A DNA stretch of 64,000 nt from Gemella massiliensis (GCF_900120125.1 NZ_LT635544.1:449458-513457); one strand, 5' to 3'. Numbered from the stretch's first letter, positions 35,179 through 45,984 are shown. The notes: generated from the sequence alone by a model not told the origin. Numbers and translations: made by a program.

Positions 35179-38148
35179 ATGAGAAAGATATTAAAAAATA
35201 AATATACATCAATATTAATAGTGTGGTTAGGTATACTGATTATTTCTTTACTGACAATGCCAAGTATTTCAAAAGTTGTCAGAGAAAAAGGGCAGATTAA
35301 ATTACCTGAAAACTTACAAAGTCAGGTAGCTAATAAGTTGTCAATTGAATATAATAACAATCAAAATACCAGTCAAGTGATTGCCGTCTTTAATCGTGAT
35401 GGCGGATTAACGGATGATAATCGTAAAAATATTGTCGAAATTTTAAATCGTTTAAAGGATAAAAAAGATGATTATTCTATTAAGGGTATAACGAGTGCCG
35501 CAGATAGTAAAGAAGCTGAAAAACAACTTTTAAGTGAAGATAAAACGACAGAATTAGCACTTATTTCGGTTGATAAGGATAAAGTAAGAGAAATGAGTGA
35601 AAATATTAATACGGAATTAAAAACAGAAGGTCTAAATACATATGTAACAGGTAGTGATGTTTTAACACATGAATTTGCTAATGAAACACAAAAAGGTATA
35701 AAGAAAACAGAAATTATTTCAATCGTGTTTATTTTAGCAGTGTTAATTATTGTTTTTCGTTCATGGGTTGCACCACTTCTGTCATTGATTACAGTTGGAA
35801 TTTCGTTAATCGTATCGTTAAATATAACTATGAATTTAGCATGGCATTATGAATTGCCGTTGTCTAATTTTACGCAGGTATTTTTAGCTGTTGTGTTACT
35901 CGGTATTGGAACGGATTATAACATCTTATTGTATACAAAATTTAAAGAAGAGTTAACAAGCGGTATAGGAAAAATACAAGCGGCTAAGATAGCACTAAGA
36001 ACAGCGGGGAAAACAATTATATACAGTGGCTCGTCCGTATTTATAGGTTTTGCCGTATTGGGATTGGCAGATTTTATTATTTATCAATCTGCGGTTAGCG
36101 TAGCTATTGGTATAGCGGTGTTATTGCTTAATTTATTAACACTTAATATGTTTTTTATGACCGTACTTGGTGAAAAAATGTTTCTTCCAAATCGAAAAGC
36201 CGCCGGTCATAAGGAGAGTAAATTATGGTCATTATTGTCAGGTATAACATTAAAAAAACCTGTAGTAATGTTAGGGGTAATGCTAGTATTGATAATACCG
36301 TTTTTAATGCAGTTATCAAGTCGTACATTAAATTATAATGATGCGGATGAATTACCGGAAACTAACTTTGCCAAACAAGGATATACAGTTGTAGAAAAAC
36401 ATTTTTCCAAAGGAATGATTGCTCCAGTATCAATATATATAGGAACAGATAGAGAACTTACTAACAAAGAAGATTTAAGTGAAATAAACAAAATTACGAC
36501 ATATTTAAAAAATAAAAATGAAGTAGATAAAGTGCTTTCTGTAACGGAGCCTACAGGTGAAAAAATTGATGCTTTATATTTGAAAGATCAATTTAACACC
36601 TTGTTGCAAAGAGTTGGGGAGGCTCAAGACGGTATTAAAAAAATTAATAGTGGGTTGAGTACAGCTAAAACTAAAATAGAAGATCAAGATGTTACCGGGA
36701 AATTAGGACAGGTAAATAAATTAGCAGATGGTGCTAATAAATTAGCAGACGGAACAGTTAAGTTTAATTCAGGATTAGGTACATATGTTAATGGGGTTGA
36801 TACATTTAATAATAATATAGAAAGTATAATAACCAGTCCAAAAATAGCAATGCTGGGGGAACAAATGCAGCATTTATCAGATTTATCAAAAAAAATAGAC
36901 AGTTTGGGAATTAAAGGGGAGGTAATTAGTAATAAATTAGCTAAATTGTCATTATTAATTGATAAAATCAATGCTAATATAAATGATCCGAGATTAACAA
37001 AATTAGAAGAAAAAGTAACAACTTTATCACAAATAACAGAGCAGTTGACTACATTGAAAGCACAAAGTAAGGAATTAACTGGTGAAGTAACAGCACTTGT
37101 TCAACAAACAAAAACCTTGAATGAACCGATAACTAAAATAAGAGCAGGAGGGGATACACTTCTTAGTGAAATGAATAAAATTCAAACAGGAAGTAAGCAA
37201 ATAAGCGATGGAACAAACCAATTAAATAACGCATTGCAACAAATGGGTGGCAGTGTGAACCAACTAACAAACGGATTATCTAAAGCTAATACAGGACTGT
37301 CAACAATTGATACAGGTATAACAGATGCCAACAGTTATTTAAAAGAATTAGGAGAATCATTTGTCGGAAATACATTTTATGTTCCTAATTCGGTATTAAA
37401 TTCAGGACAACTTAATCGTAGTTTTGATCAATATTTGTCAAAAGATAAAAAAGTAACAAAATTAACCGTAGTGTTAAAAGATAAGCCAAGCACCTTAGAT
37501 TCAGCTAAAGTAATCAACAGTTTAGACGGTGAGTTAAAAACTATTACAGCGGGAACATCATTGAAAGATGCAAAAATAGCTATCGGAGGACAAACATCAC
37601 AAATAAATGATTTAGAAAACTTAACCAATAAGGATTTTACCCGTTCGGCAACAATTATGTTAATTGGTATTGCCGTTATGCTTATAGCTATTACCCGTTC
37701 AATCGTTCAACCTATTGCGATAGTGGGAACATTAATCGGAACTTATTTTGCTTCATTAAGTATAGCGGAGTTGTTATCTAAATTAATATTAGGAAAAGAA
37801 CATTTAGCGTGGAATGCACCATTCTTTATCTTCATTATGCTAATAGCATTAGGAGTGGATTATAGTATATTTTTAGCGATGCGTTATAAAGAAAATATAA
37901 ATTTAGCTCATCTAACACCTAAAGAAGCTATTTATCATGCTTCAGGAACAATTGGAGGTGTTGTTATTTCAGCTGCTATTATTCTTGGTGGGACATTCGC
38001 AGCACTTTATCCATCAGGTATTACTACACTTATTCATGTGGCACTTGGTGTAATAGTAGGTCTGGCTATACTTGCAGTTGTGTTGCCGATTATTATGTCG
38101 GCAGTTGTTAAATTGAGTTATGGTAAAAATATTGTAACTAAAAAATGA
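35179..38148 (+). CDS. MMPL/RND-family membrane exporter
   Basis: 989 residues. An N-terminal TM helix (10-28) is followed by an extracellular domain, then a block of five to six helices with LGIGTDYNILLYTKFKEEL (about 247-265), typical of MMPL/YdfJ-like transporters. A second, larger outer domain of about 390 residues contains repeated GANKLADGTVKFNSGL-like and GSKQISDGTNQLNNAL-like segments, as in YhgE/MMPL proteins. The second TM block carries IALGVDYSIFLAMRYKENI. Proton-driven export of lipids or amphiphilic drugs is the family role. Likely controlled by the adjacent TetR protein. Confidence 0.85.
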   Translation: MRKILKNKYTSILIVWLGILIISLLTMPSISKVVREKGQIKLPENLQSQVANKLSIEYNNNQNTSQVIAVFNRDGGLTDDNRKNIVEILNRLKDKKDDYSIKGITSAADSKEAEKQLLSEDKTTELALISVDKDKVREMSENINTELKTEGLNTYVTGSDVLTHEFANETQKGIKKTEIISIVFILAVLIIVFRSWVAPLLSLITVGISLIVSLNITMNLAWHYELPLSNFTQVFLAVVLLGIGTDYNILLYTKFKEELTSGIGKIQAAKIALRTAGKTIIYSGSSVFIGFAVLGLADFIIYQSAVSVAIGIAVLLLNLLTLNMFFMTVLGEKMFLPNRKAAGHKESKLWSLLSGITLKKPVVMLGVMLVLIIPFLMQLSSRTLNYNDADELPETNFAKQGYTVVEKHFSKGMIAPVSIYIGTDRELTNKEDLSEINKITTYLKNKNEVDKVLSVTEPTGEKIDALYLKDQFNTLLQRVGEAQDGIKKINSGLSTAKTKIEDQDVTGKLGQVNKLADGANKLADGTVKFNSGLGTYVNGVDTFNNNIESIITSPKIAMLGEQMQHLSDLSKKIDSLGIKGEVISNKLAKLSLLIDKINANINDPRLTKLEEKVTTLSQITEQLTTLKAQSKELTGEVTALVQQTKTLNEPITKIRAGGDTLLSEMNKIQTGSKQISDGTNQLNNALQQMGGSVNQLTNGLSKANTGLSTIDTGITDANSYLKELGESFVGNTFYVPNSVLNSGQLNRSFDQYLSKDKKVTKLTVVLKDKPSTLDSAKVINSLDGELKTITAGTSLKDAKIAIGGQTSQINDLENLTNKDFTRSATIMLIGIAVMLIAITRSIVQPIAIVGTLIGTYFASLSIAELLSKLILGKEHLAWNAPFFIFIMLIALGVDYSIFLAMRYKENINLAHLTPKEAIYHASGTIGGVVISAAIILGGTFAALYPSGITTLIHVALGVIVGLAILAVVLPIIMSAVVKLSYGKNIVTKK

Positions 38149-38379
38149 TATAATAATTTAAAAAGGAGTGACTTAAAATCGTGATTTCATAAGAAATGGG
38201 TTTTATTAAGTTGCTCCTATACAATTTATTAGATTTAAGAATTTATTAATTGATAGTAATTATTATTGCCAATTAATAGCTGTAGTGATACAATGGTAAT
38301 ATAAATTTTTTATAAAATTGCTTAATATATAAAAAATAAAATAGTGGTAGTTTTACCATAAAAAATAAGGAGGAAATTT
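38149..38379. other. Intergenic region with the second copy of an ~88-bp repeat
   Basis: 38164-38251 resembles 31798-31885. This copy folds: GGAGTGACTTAA near its start pairs with TTAAGTTGCTCC at about 38206-38217. No gene seen. Confidence 0.5.
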
Positions 38380-40128
38380 ATGCTAAACGTTTATAAAAAA
38401 ATATTATATTATGTACCAAAAGAACGTTATTTAGTTTATCTAGGGATATTGTTTTCTATATTTTCTGTTATTTCAACTATAAGTGCATATTATTATTTTA
38501 ATGAATTTCTAAATAAATTAGTCATTGATAATAATATATCCGATTCTAAATACTATGCGTTTGTTATAGTAGGCTTTTTGGTTGGTAGTTCGATATTATA
38601 TGGAATTTCAGGGATAATAACTCATGTTTTAGGATTCAGATTAGAAACAAATCTTAGAAAATATGGAATAAATGGATTATCAAATGCAAGTTTCAGTTTT
38701 TTTGATACCCATAGTTCAGGAAAAACAAGAAAAATTATTGATGATAATGCAGAACAGACTCACATGATAGTGGCGCATTTAATCCCGGACAATGCACGTG
38801 CGATATTAACGCCGATTTTAATTTTAATATTAGGGTTTATAGTGAACTGGAAAGTAGGAGTATCACTGGTGGTTTTATGCTTAGTTAGTGGTTTAGCATT
38901 ATCACTTATGATGGGTGAAAAGAACTTTATGGATATTTACCAAAAATCTTTAGAAAGACTTAGTAGTGAAACCGTTGAGTATGTAAGGGGTATACAGGTA
39001 ATAAAAATTTTCGGTATTAATGTTTTATCATTTAAAGCCTTGCATAATGCCATAAAAGATTATTCAAAATATGCTCTTGATTATTCTATGAGTTGTAAGA
39101 GAGGGTATGTCGGGTTTCAACTGTTCTTTTATGGTTTTATAGCTATAATAATACCAATTGTTATATTTTTTATTGACATGAGTGACCCACGACAATTAAC
39201 TGTTGAATTAATAATGATACTGTTTTTAAGTGGAGTTTTATTTGTATCTATTATGGGAATAATGTATGTTTCGATGTACGCATATTTAGGAACTTCTGTA
39301 GTAGAAAAATTAGAAAATATTTTTAATGAAATGCAAAGCAATAAATTAAGTTTTGGTGATAAAGAAGAATTTAAAAACTTTGATATAGAATTTGAAAATG
39401 TTAATTTTGGCTATAATGAAAAACTTATTTTGAATAATTTAAGTTTTAAACTTGAAGAGAATAAAAGTTATGCTTTTGTAGGTTCTTCAGGAAGCGGTAA
39501 GTCAACTATAGCTAAACTTATTTCCGGTTTTTACAAAATTAGTTCAGGAGCTGTAAAAATTGGTGGTGAAAATATAGAATCATATAAAGAAGAAGCACTT
39601 ATTAAAAATATTTCTTTTGTATTTCAAAGTGTAAAACTATTTAAAAATAGTATTTATGAAAATGTAAAATTAGGAAGAGATGATGCAACATATGAAGAAG
39701 TTATGGAGGCTCTTCATCTTGCAGGATGCGATACTATTTTAGATAAATTTAAAGATAGAGAAAATACTATAATCGGAACTAAGGGAGTATATCTATCAGG
39801 CGGAGAAAAACAAAGAATAGCAATTGCCAGAGCTATTTTAAAAGATGCAAAAATAATAATCATGGATGAGGCAAGTGCAGCGGTGGATCCTGATAATGAG
39901 TATGAATTACAAAGAGCTTTTGCAAATCTTATTAAAGATAAAACGGTGATAATGATTGCTCATCGTTTATCAAGTATAAGAAATGTAGATGAAATACTTG
40001 TAGTTGATAATGGAAAAATTATCGAACGAGGTTCTGATAAAGAATTAATGTCTATAGATAGTTCATATAAAGAGTTTCAAAGAGTTTATGGACAGGCAAA
40101 TGAATGGAGGGTTAGTCATGAAAAATAG
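38380..40128 (+). CDS. ABC transporter, fused permease-ATPase (IrtA/YbtP-like)
   Basis: 582 residues: six TM helices (about 20-300) and a C-terminal ATPase domain with Walker A GSSGSGKST (about 368-376), Q-loop FVFQSVKLF, signature LSGGEKQR, Walker B IIIMDEASAAVD and H-loop IAHRLSS. It forms a half-transporter with the next gene. Exporter-fold pairs of this class include both drug/peptide exporters and siderophore importers (IrtAB, YbtPQ); the direction here is not determined. GGAGG before ATG 38380. Confidence 0.85.
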   Translation: MLNVYKKILYYVPKERYLVYLGILFSIFSVISTISAYYYFNEFLNKLVIDNNISDSKYYAFVIVGFLVGSSILYGISGIITHVLGFRLETNLRKYGINGLSNASFSFFDTHSSGKTRKIIDDNAEQTHMIVAHLIPDNARAILTPILILILGFIVNWKVGVSLVVLCLVSGLALSLMMGEKNFMDIYQKSLERLSSETVEYVRGIQVIKIFGINVLSFKALHNAIKDYSKYALDYSMSCKRGYVGFQLFFYGFIAIIIPIVIFFIDMSDPRQLTVELIMILFLSGVLFVSIMGIMYVSMYAYLGTSVVEKLENIFNEMQSNKLSFGDKEEFKNFDIEFENVNFGYNEKLILNNLSFKLEENKSYAFVGSSGSGKSTIAKLISGFYKISSGAVKIGGENIESYKEEALIKNISFVFQSVKLFKNSIYENVKLGRDDATYEEVMEALHLAGCDTILDKFKDRENTIIGTKGVYLSGGEKQRIAIARAILKDAKIIIMDEASAAVDPDNEYELQRAFANLIKDKTVIMIAHRLSSIRNVDEILVVDNGKIIERGSDKELMSIDSSYKEFQRVYGQANEWRVSHEK

Positions 40129-41836
40129 GATTAAAAATTTATTTGCATTAACCGATCAAGGAGCCGAGGATTTAATGAGAGCCAGCACATACTCATTTTT
40201 AGTATATTTTATAAATATGTTCCCGGCAATATTATTAATGTATTTTATAGATGGATTGTTGTTGGATCATATTAAAAATAAATATGAGTATTTAGGTATA
40301 TCTATAGTAGTTCTAATAGTTATGTATATATTATTAGACAAAGAGTATGATTCTCTGTTTAATGCTACGTATAGAGAGAGTGAAAATTTACGAATAGATA
40401 TAGCAACAACAATTAGTAAGTTACCTCTGTCATATTTTTCAAAACACGATTTATCTGACATAAGTCAAACTGTAATGAAAGACGTTGAGGCAATAGAACA
40501 CGCTATGAGTCATGCTATGGCTAAAGCGATAGGATTTTTCATATTTTTCCCTATTATATCAATATTGTTATTACTTGGAAATGTTTGGCTCGGGCTTACC
40601 GTTATTATATCGGTTGCTGTAAGTTATATGTTTATAGTAATTTCAAAAAAACTACAACTTTCTGCCAATAAGAAGCATTATGATAAATTAAGAGCAAACT
40701 CAGAAAGTTTCCAAGAAGCGATTGAGTTACAACAAGATATAAAAAGTTTCGGATTATCTGAAAAAATTAGAAGAAGTTTAGATAAAAAAATGGAAGAAAG
40801 TGAAAAAATACATTTAAAAGCAGAAGTAGTTTTATTTGTACCTATGCTTTTATCGTGGATAATATCTCAATTATCTTTAGCAGGGGTAATAGTTGTAGGA
40901 ACTATATTATACGCAAATGGAAGTATAAATCTTTTATACCTACTAGGTTATATTTTTGCCGCTACAAAAATAAAAGAAGCAGTAGATGGTTTAAGTGCTA
41001 ATACTACAGAAATATTTTATCTTGACTCAAGAATAAAAAGAATAAAAGAAATAAAAGAATTTCCTTTACAAGAAGGAAAAAATGTAGAATTTAATAATTT
41101 TGATATAGAATTAAAAAATGTAGAGTTTGCATATGATAAAAATAGTAAGGTTCTAAAAGATGTAAGCTTTGTAGCTAAACAAAATGAAGTTACAGCTTTA
41201 GTAGGTGTATCAGGTTGTGGGAAAACCAGCGTTTTAAAATTAGTATCACGATTATATGATTACGATAAGGGGAGCATAACAATAGATAACCATGATATTA
41301 AAGATATAGCGACAGATTCACTATTCAAATATATTTCAATAGTCTTTCAAGATGTTGTATTATTTAACACTTCGATATTGGAGAATATTCGTATCGGACG
41401 TAAGGATGCAACGGATGAAGAAGTAAAAGAGGCTGCCAAATTGGCATATTGTGATTTTATAGATAAATTACCGGACGGTTATGATACCATTATTGGAGAA
41501 AACGGTGCTACCCTATCAGGTGGAGAACGTCAACGTTTATCAATAGCACGTGCATTTTTAAAAAATGCACCGATAATTATTTTAGATGAAATTACAGCGG
41601 CACTTGATGTAGAAACTGAGAAAAAAATTCAAGAAAGTTTAAATAAACTGACTGTTAATAAAACAGTGTTAGTTATTTCTCATAGATTAAAATCAATAGA
41701 AAATGCTGATAAAATAGTTGTTCTTGATGATGGTGTTGTAGAATGTCAAGGAACACATAAATATTTATTGGACAACTCAACTATTTATAAAAAGTTAGTT
41801 GATAAAGCACATGCGGTAGAGCAATTTACTTATTAA
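40118..41836 (+). CDS. ABC transporter, fused permease-ATPase (IrtB/YbtQ-like)
   Basis: 572 residues. TM domain about 20-310; ATPase with Walker A GVSGCGKTS, signature LSGGERQR, Walker B IIILDEITAALD and H-loop ISHRLKS. The start ATG 40118 overlaps the previous gene by 11 bp and has GGAGGG inside that gene, showing translational coupling and a heterodimer. A strong terminator follows at 41846-41883. Confidence 0.85.
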   Translation: MKNRIKNLFALTDQGAEDLMRASTYSFLVYFINMFPAILLMYFIDGLLLDHIKNKYEYLGISIVVLIVMYILLDKEYDSLFNATYRESENLRIDIATTISKLPLSYFSKHDLSDISQTVMKDVEAIEHAMSHAMAKAIGFFIFFPIISILLLLGNVWLGLTVIISVAVSYMFIVISKKLQLSANKKHYDKLRANSESFQEAIELQQDIKSFGLSEKIRRSLDKKMEESEKIHLKAEVVLFVPMLLSWIISQLSLAGVIVVGTILYANGSINLLYLLGYIFAATKIKEAVDGLSANTTEIFYLDSRIKRIKEIKEFPLQEGKNVEFNNFDIELKNVEFAYDKNSKVLKDVSFVAKQNEVTALVGVSGCGKTSVLKLVSRLYDYDKGSITIDNHDIKDIATDSLFKYISIVFQDVVLFNTSILENIRIGRKDATDEEVKEAAKLAYCDFIDKLPDGYDTIIGENGATLSGGERQRLSIARAFLKNAPIIILDEITAALDVETEKKIQESLNKLTVNKTVLVISHRLKSIENADKIVVLDDGVVECQGTHKYLLDNSTIYKKLVDKAHAVEQFTY

Positions 41837-41845
41837 AAGATAAAT

Positions 41846-41883
41846 AAAAATGAAGTCTAAAAATGTTATTAGACTTCATTTTT
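41846..41883 (+). terminator. Terminator of the ABC transporter pair
   Basis: 15-bp arms AAAAATGAAGTCTAA (41846-41860) and TTAGACTTCATTTTT (41869-41883). Confidence 0.85.
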
Positions 41884-41939
41884 ATAATATTTGAAGTTTA
41901 TAAAAATTTATAAATGAGTTGAGAGCAGAGTTTTTAAAA

Positions 41940-41965
41940 TATATTTTTAGATAAATAAAAATTAG
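41940..41965. repeat. Left 26-bp target-site duplication of IS1202-like copy 2
   Basis: Exact match to 44881-44906; begins TATATTTTTAGATAAATAAA. Confidence 0.85.
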
Positions 41966-42192
41966 TGTACATTTGTAAATGATGTGAGACAAAAAAAGTA
42001 AAAAATAAATACCGGATATAATAGAATTACATAGAAGCTAGCTTCTATGTAAACCGTATGAAGCCCCCGACGTAAATTACATTATTTGATTAGATTTGCC
42101 AGCTTTAATTCCTTAGAGAACATTTCAGATTTCTAAAACTTATTTGTCAAGGATTTGAAAAAGGCGTAGCCCTTGTCCTTGACAAATAAGTT

Positions 42193-42200
42193 GTGAAATC
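42193..42200. repeat. 8-bp target duplication left of the nested ISL3 element
   Basis: GTGAAATC, repeated at 43774-43781; the uninterrupted site is seen in copy 1 at 4777-4784. Confidence 0.9.
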
Positions 42201-43773
42201 GGCTCTGTGTCAAATACGGGGCATGAGAAAAAATAAGGATAAAATGCTAAGCAATGCAGTGTTGCTTGGCATTTTTCAAAACGCCCTTAAAAGAAATATT
42301 ATTTTTATACTCAGAAACAAATAACCTAGAAACAACTAAAATGCGTAATCTAAAGTTATAAAAGCTATTATAACCATAAGAAACTCTCTTTAAAACCTTT
42401 ATCTTATTATTAATACCCTCCAAAGAACCATTAGAAATAGAATACCTAACACTATTAAGCATATACTCTTTATGTTTTCTCATAGTATTAATAGCCTTAC
42501 TAACACCATCAGATAAATCGATAGTAGATTTTTCAATTAATTCTTTAAACTCCAACTCATTTCTATACCTTATTGCATATCTAATATCCTGAACTCTCTC
42601 ATAGCTAGCCTTAAATATACAATCTAATCCTAATAAATAATCTAAAATATCACGTCTAGTAACTAAACTCCTAAAACTCCTATTAAAGAAAAACCTACCA
42701 TGAGTAACATTACTTTCATCTTCTAATATTAACTTCCAATTATTTTTTAAAAGAGTATAATTAATACCTTTTTGTTTTTTGTAAATATTCATTAGCTTAA
42801 CTCTAGTTCTATTAAGTTCTCTATTAACATTTTGAATAAAGTTCTCTATTAACATTTTGAATAATATGAAACCTATCTATAACAATTTCAGCATTAGGAA
42901 ACTTATTTCTAATCAACTTCATATAAGGAGTATAAATATCAATACAAATAGCCTTAACATTACTTCTAGCCTCTTTAGAAAATCTGGAAAAATAATTATT
43001 TAAAATATACTCAGTTCTACCATCAACTATATCAATAATCTCATGAGTTAAAGCATCTAAAAAAATAAAACTCATACCATTTTTACTATCTTTAGTAAAC
43101 TTTAACTCATCAAAGCATAAATACTCAGGTAAGGTATTATAGTTAAGAATGTCTACATGGGATTTACATTTATAAAGAGTTCTTATAACAGTATTAACCG
43201 ATACATTATTCATTTTGGCTATTTGTTTAAAAGATAAAGTATCAGCTAAATCACTCATTATAGAAAACTTAACATTTTTAGAAATACTACAGTATTTATC
43301 TACAAAAGAAGTAGTAGCTACAAATTTTTTATTACAAGTTTTACACTTGAAACGTTGCTTTCTTAGTTCCAAATAAGCAGGGATACCTGATATTTTTAAT
43401 AGATTAATTCTAGTAAGTTCATTAAAGCCGTTTTTAACTACAGTATAACCTTTATTAAGACAACCACAGCATTCACACTTCTTGGGTTTATATGTTAAGG
43501 TACCTTTGAATACAAAGTACTTTTGATTATTTTTTATAGTTTCGTTATGTGTTTTCTCAATAGTTATATTTTTATCTTTTATTTGTAGTAGGTTTTTAAT
43601 GAATTCTCCCTCTTTTATTTCTTTTGTTTTTGTGTTAAAATTATTCATGACAGATATCCTTTCATAGTTTATTTTTTTTGCACTTTAATTATATTGGATA
43701 TTTGTCTTTTTGTATATTAAAAAACAATACGAGGTATGGATTTTTTTTCATGCCCCGTATTTATTATACAACC
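42201..43773 (-). mobile_element. ISL3-family insertion sequence, copy 2 (1573 bp), nested
   Basis: Ends as in copy 1 (GGCTCTGTGTCAAATACGGG and complement of GGTTGTATAATAAATACGGG). The 8-bp duplication GTGAAATC on both sides is the expected size for ISL3 and proves insertion into the IS1202-like element. Confidence 0.9.
42247..43648 (-). pseudogene. ISL3-family transposase, split by a 25-bp tandem duplication (copy 2)
   Basis: The same two frames (42247-42855 and 42824-43648) and the same tandem duplication (42815-42864) as copy 1. The C-terminal part is identical. The first 60 codons differ at several places (for example KTHNETIKN against ETHREIIKN). Confidence 0.85.
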
Positions 43774-43798
43774 GTGAAATCTATTATCTAACAAGGAA

Positions 43799-44782
43799 TT
43801 AAAGCCGGCATATTTTTATAGACTCTTTCCGTAGCTCTTTTCTTTTTTCAACAGGAGAAAGCCAATTTAAAGTCTGCATAGGAAGACGGTTAGAGCGATA
43901 TAGATACTTTTTCATCTGAGATATAAGATCATCATACGAAAAGAAAGATAAATGCCTGTAAAAACGTTCATTATCATTTCTATGACTACGTTCAACCTTA
44001 CCGTTATGTCTAGGAGTTCTAGGTCTAATAAGTTGATGTTTAATGCCAAGATTATTACACAATACATCAAAAGGGTGTATTCGTTTAGTATCTTTAAAAT
44101 GCGTAAATTCAAAACCATTATCAGTTTGAATTATCTTGGGTTTATACCCAAAATAATCAATAGCCATTTTAACAAATTGAACAGTAGAATATGATGATTG
44201 TTCTTTAAAAGGGAAAATAAATCTTTCCCTAGTAGCTTCATCAATAATAGTATATTGATAAAATTTATCAGGAATTTCTCCTACATAACAACGTTTAGGA
44301 ACATATTTCACATCAAGTTGCCATTTTTTACCAATTTCAGTAGGTGTGTCATAAGGTTTAGGTTTATAAGGAATTACTTTTTTCTTAGTATCTTTATAAA
44401 AGCCTAATTTTCTAAGCACTCTAAATAAAGAACAAGGATGTCTTTTATAACCTTTGTTGAATTTAAGTTTAGCATATAATTCAATCATAGAAATATTAGG
44501 ATTACGTTTAATAAGATTTTTAATCCAAGACAATTCTTCAACTGTATGGGCGTTAGGGTGAATGGAATGAGGTCTATGAGACTTATCTATAAGAGACTCT
44601 TTAGTACCGTCATATTTTTTATTCCAACGCAAAAGAGAGGCTTTTGATATTTTATAGCGCCTACAAATAAAGCGGATAGAGTTACCATTTCTATAAGTTT
44701 TAACTGCAGCTATTCTTGTTTGTAAAGTATGAGGTATATATCGTTGTGTTTTTTCTATATTTTCTGTTATAATAGTTTTCAT
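43799..44782 (-). CDS. IS1202/IS481-like DDE transposase, copy 2
   Basis: 327 residues, nearly identical to the protein at 4802 (a few substitutions such as A/T in the first helix and R/S in SLLRWNKK). HTH at 15-65; catalytic Asp, Asp and Glu in QLDVKYVP, QTDNGFEF and KVERSHR. Intact. The nested ISL3 sits just past its stop. Confidence 0.9.
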   Translation of the reverse strand: MKTIITENIEKTQRYIPHTLQTRIAAVKTYRNGNSIRFICRRYKISKASLLRWNKKYDGTKESLIDKSHRPHSIHPNAHTVEELSWIKNLIKRNPNISMIELYAKLKFNKGYKRHPCSLFRVLRKLGFYKDTKKKVIPYKPKPYDTPTEIGKKWQLDVKYVPKRCYVGEIPDKFYQYTIIDEATRERFIFPFKEQSSYSTVQFVKMAIDYFGYKPKIIQTDNGFEFTHFKDTKRIHPFDVLCNNLGIKHQLIRPRTPRHNGKVERSHRNDNERFYRHLSFFSYDDLISQMKKYLYRSNRLPMQTLNWLSPVEKRKELRKESIKICRL

Positions 44783-44880
44783 AAGAGTAAATTCCTTTTT
44801 TTGATTTGGTGTAACTTCATTATACAGGATTTACTCTTCTTTTTTTTTATTATATGTCTCACATCTATTGTAACACTACA

Positions 44881-44906
44881 TATATTTTTAGATAAATAAA
44901 AATTAG
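44881..44906. repeat. Right 26-bp target-site duplication of IS1202-like copy 2
   Basis: Exact match to 41940-41965. Confidence 0.85.
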
Positions 44907-44967
44907 TAATGGTTATTATTCGGTTTTTATGTTAAACTGTTTTTAATATACACAGGAGGTTTAGAGA

Positions 44968-45900
44968 ATGTTAAAAACTAATTTTTTAGGAGTAGAATTA
45001 ACCAGTCCGCTTATGAATGCTTCCGGTGTTCATTGTATGTCTATTGAAGAATTAGAAGAGCTTACAAATAGTCAAGCGGGAGTTTTTATTACAAAAACGG
45101 CGACACAGGTTGAGCGAGAGGGTAATTTAAAACCTCGCTATTATGATACAAAATTAGGTAGTATTAATTCAATGGGACTGCCAAATAAGGGTCTTGATTA
45201 TTATTTGAATTATGTGATTGAACGCCAACAACAAGGTGCTCAGTTACAATTTTTATCAGTAACAGGAATGAGTTATGAAGAAAATATAAATTTGCTTAAT
45301 AAAATTCAGGAAAGCGATTATCAAGGAGTTACAGAATTTAATTTATCATGTCCAAATATACCCGGAAAACCTCAAATTGCATATGATTTTGAGTTGATGG
45401 AAAAACTGCTCAGTGAAGTTTTCACATTCTTTACAAAGCCGCTTGGTGTGAAACTGCCACCGTATTTTGACATAGCACATTTTGATGGAATGGCAACTAT
45501 TTTAAATAAATTTCCTTTAACTTATGTAAATAGTGTCAATAGTATAGGAAACGGATTATGTATTGATATTGATAAAGAACAAGTTGTAATTAAGCCAAAA
45601 GGCGGTTTTGGCGGGCTTGGCGGTGAGTACATTAAACCGACAGCATTGGCTAATGTAAGAGCATTTAGAGAAAGATTAAACCCTAATATTAGAATTATTG
45701 GAACCGGTGGAGTAATTAACGGTAAAGATGTCTTTGAACATATATTGTGTGGAGCGGACTTAGTTCAAGTTGGAACAACTTTACATAAAGAAGGTGTAGG
45801 TGTTTTTACAAGATTAAATGAAGAACTTAAAGTTATAATGAAAGAAAAAGGATATACAAGTTTAGAACAATTTAGAGGGAAGTTAAAAATAATAGAATAA
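44968..45900 (+). CDS. pyrDA: Dihydroorotate dehydrogenase, class 1A (fumarate)
   Basis: 310 residues, the length of class 1A enzymes, which oxidise dihydroorotate with fumarate as acceptor and need no PyrK. Starts [20 protein letters not shown]. Catalytic Cys in [12 protein letters not shown] (about 129), the class 1A form of the motif. FMN site [11 protein letters not shown] and [17 protein letters not shown] before ATG 44968. It is outside the pyr operon, whose own pyrD (56070) is class 1B, so the cell has both types. Confidence 0.9.
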   Translation: MLKTNFLGVELTSPLMNASGVHCMSIEELEELTNSQAGVFITKTATQVEREGNLKPRYYDTKLGSINSMGLPNKGLDYYLNYVIERQQQGAQLQFLSVTGMSYEENINLLNKIQESDYQGVTEFNLSCPNIPGKPQIAYDFELMEKLLSEVFTFFTKPLGVKLPPYFDIAHFDGMATILNKFPLTYVNSVNSIGNGLCIDIDKEQVVIKPKGGFGGLGGEYIKPTALANVRAFRERLNPNIRIIGTGGVINGKDVFEHILCGADLVQVGTTLHKEGVGVFTRLNEELKVIMKEKGYTSLEQFRGKLKIIE

Positions 45901-45984
45901 TATTGTTAGAAAATCAAATTAAATAAATATTTTAATGATAAAATGATTAGATATAATTTAAAATTTATATTAAAGGGGTAATAG

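Larger units (their letters stand above)
41966..44880 (-). mobile_element. IS1202/IS481-like insertion sequence, copy 2, carrying a nested ISL3 element
   Basis: Same ends and transposase as copy 1 (4551-5883), flanked by a 26-bp direct repeat. It is 2915 bp because an ISL3-family element (42201-43773) is inserted in its structured 3' tail. Few differences from copy 1. Confidence 0.85.
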
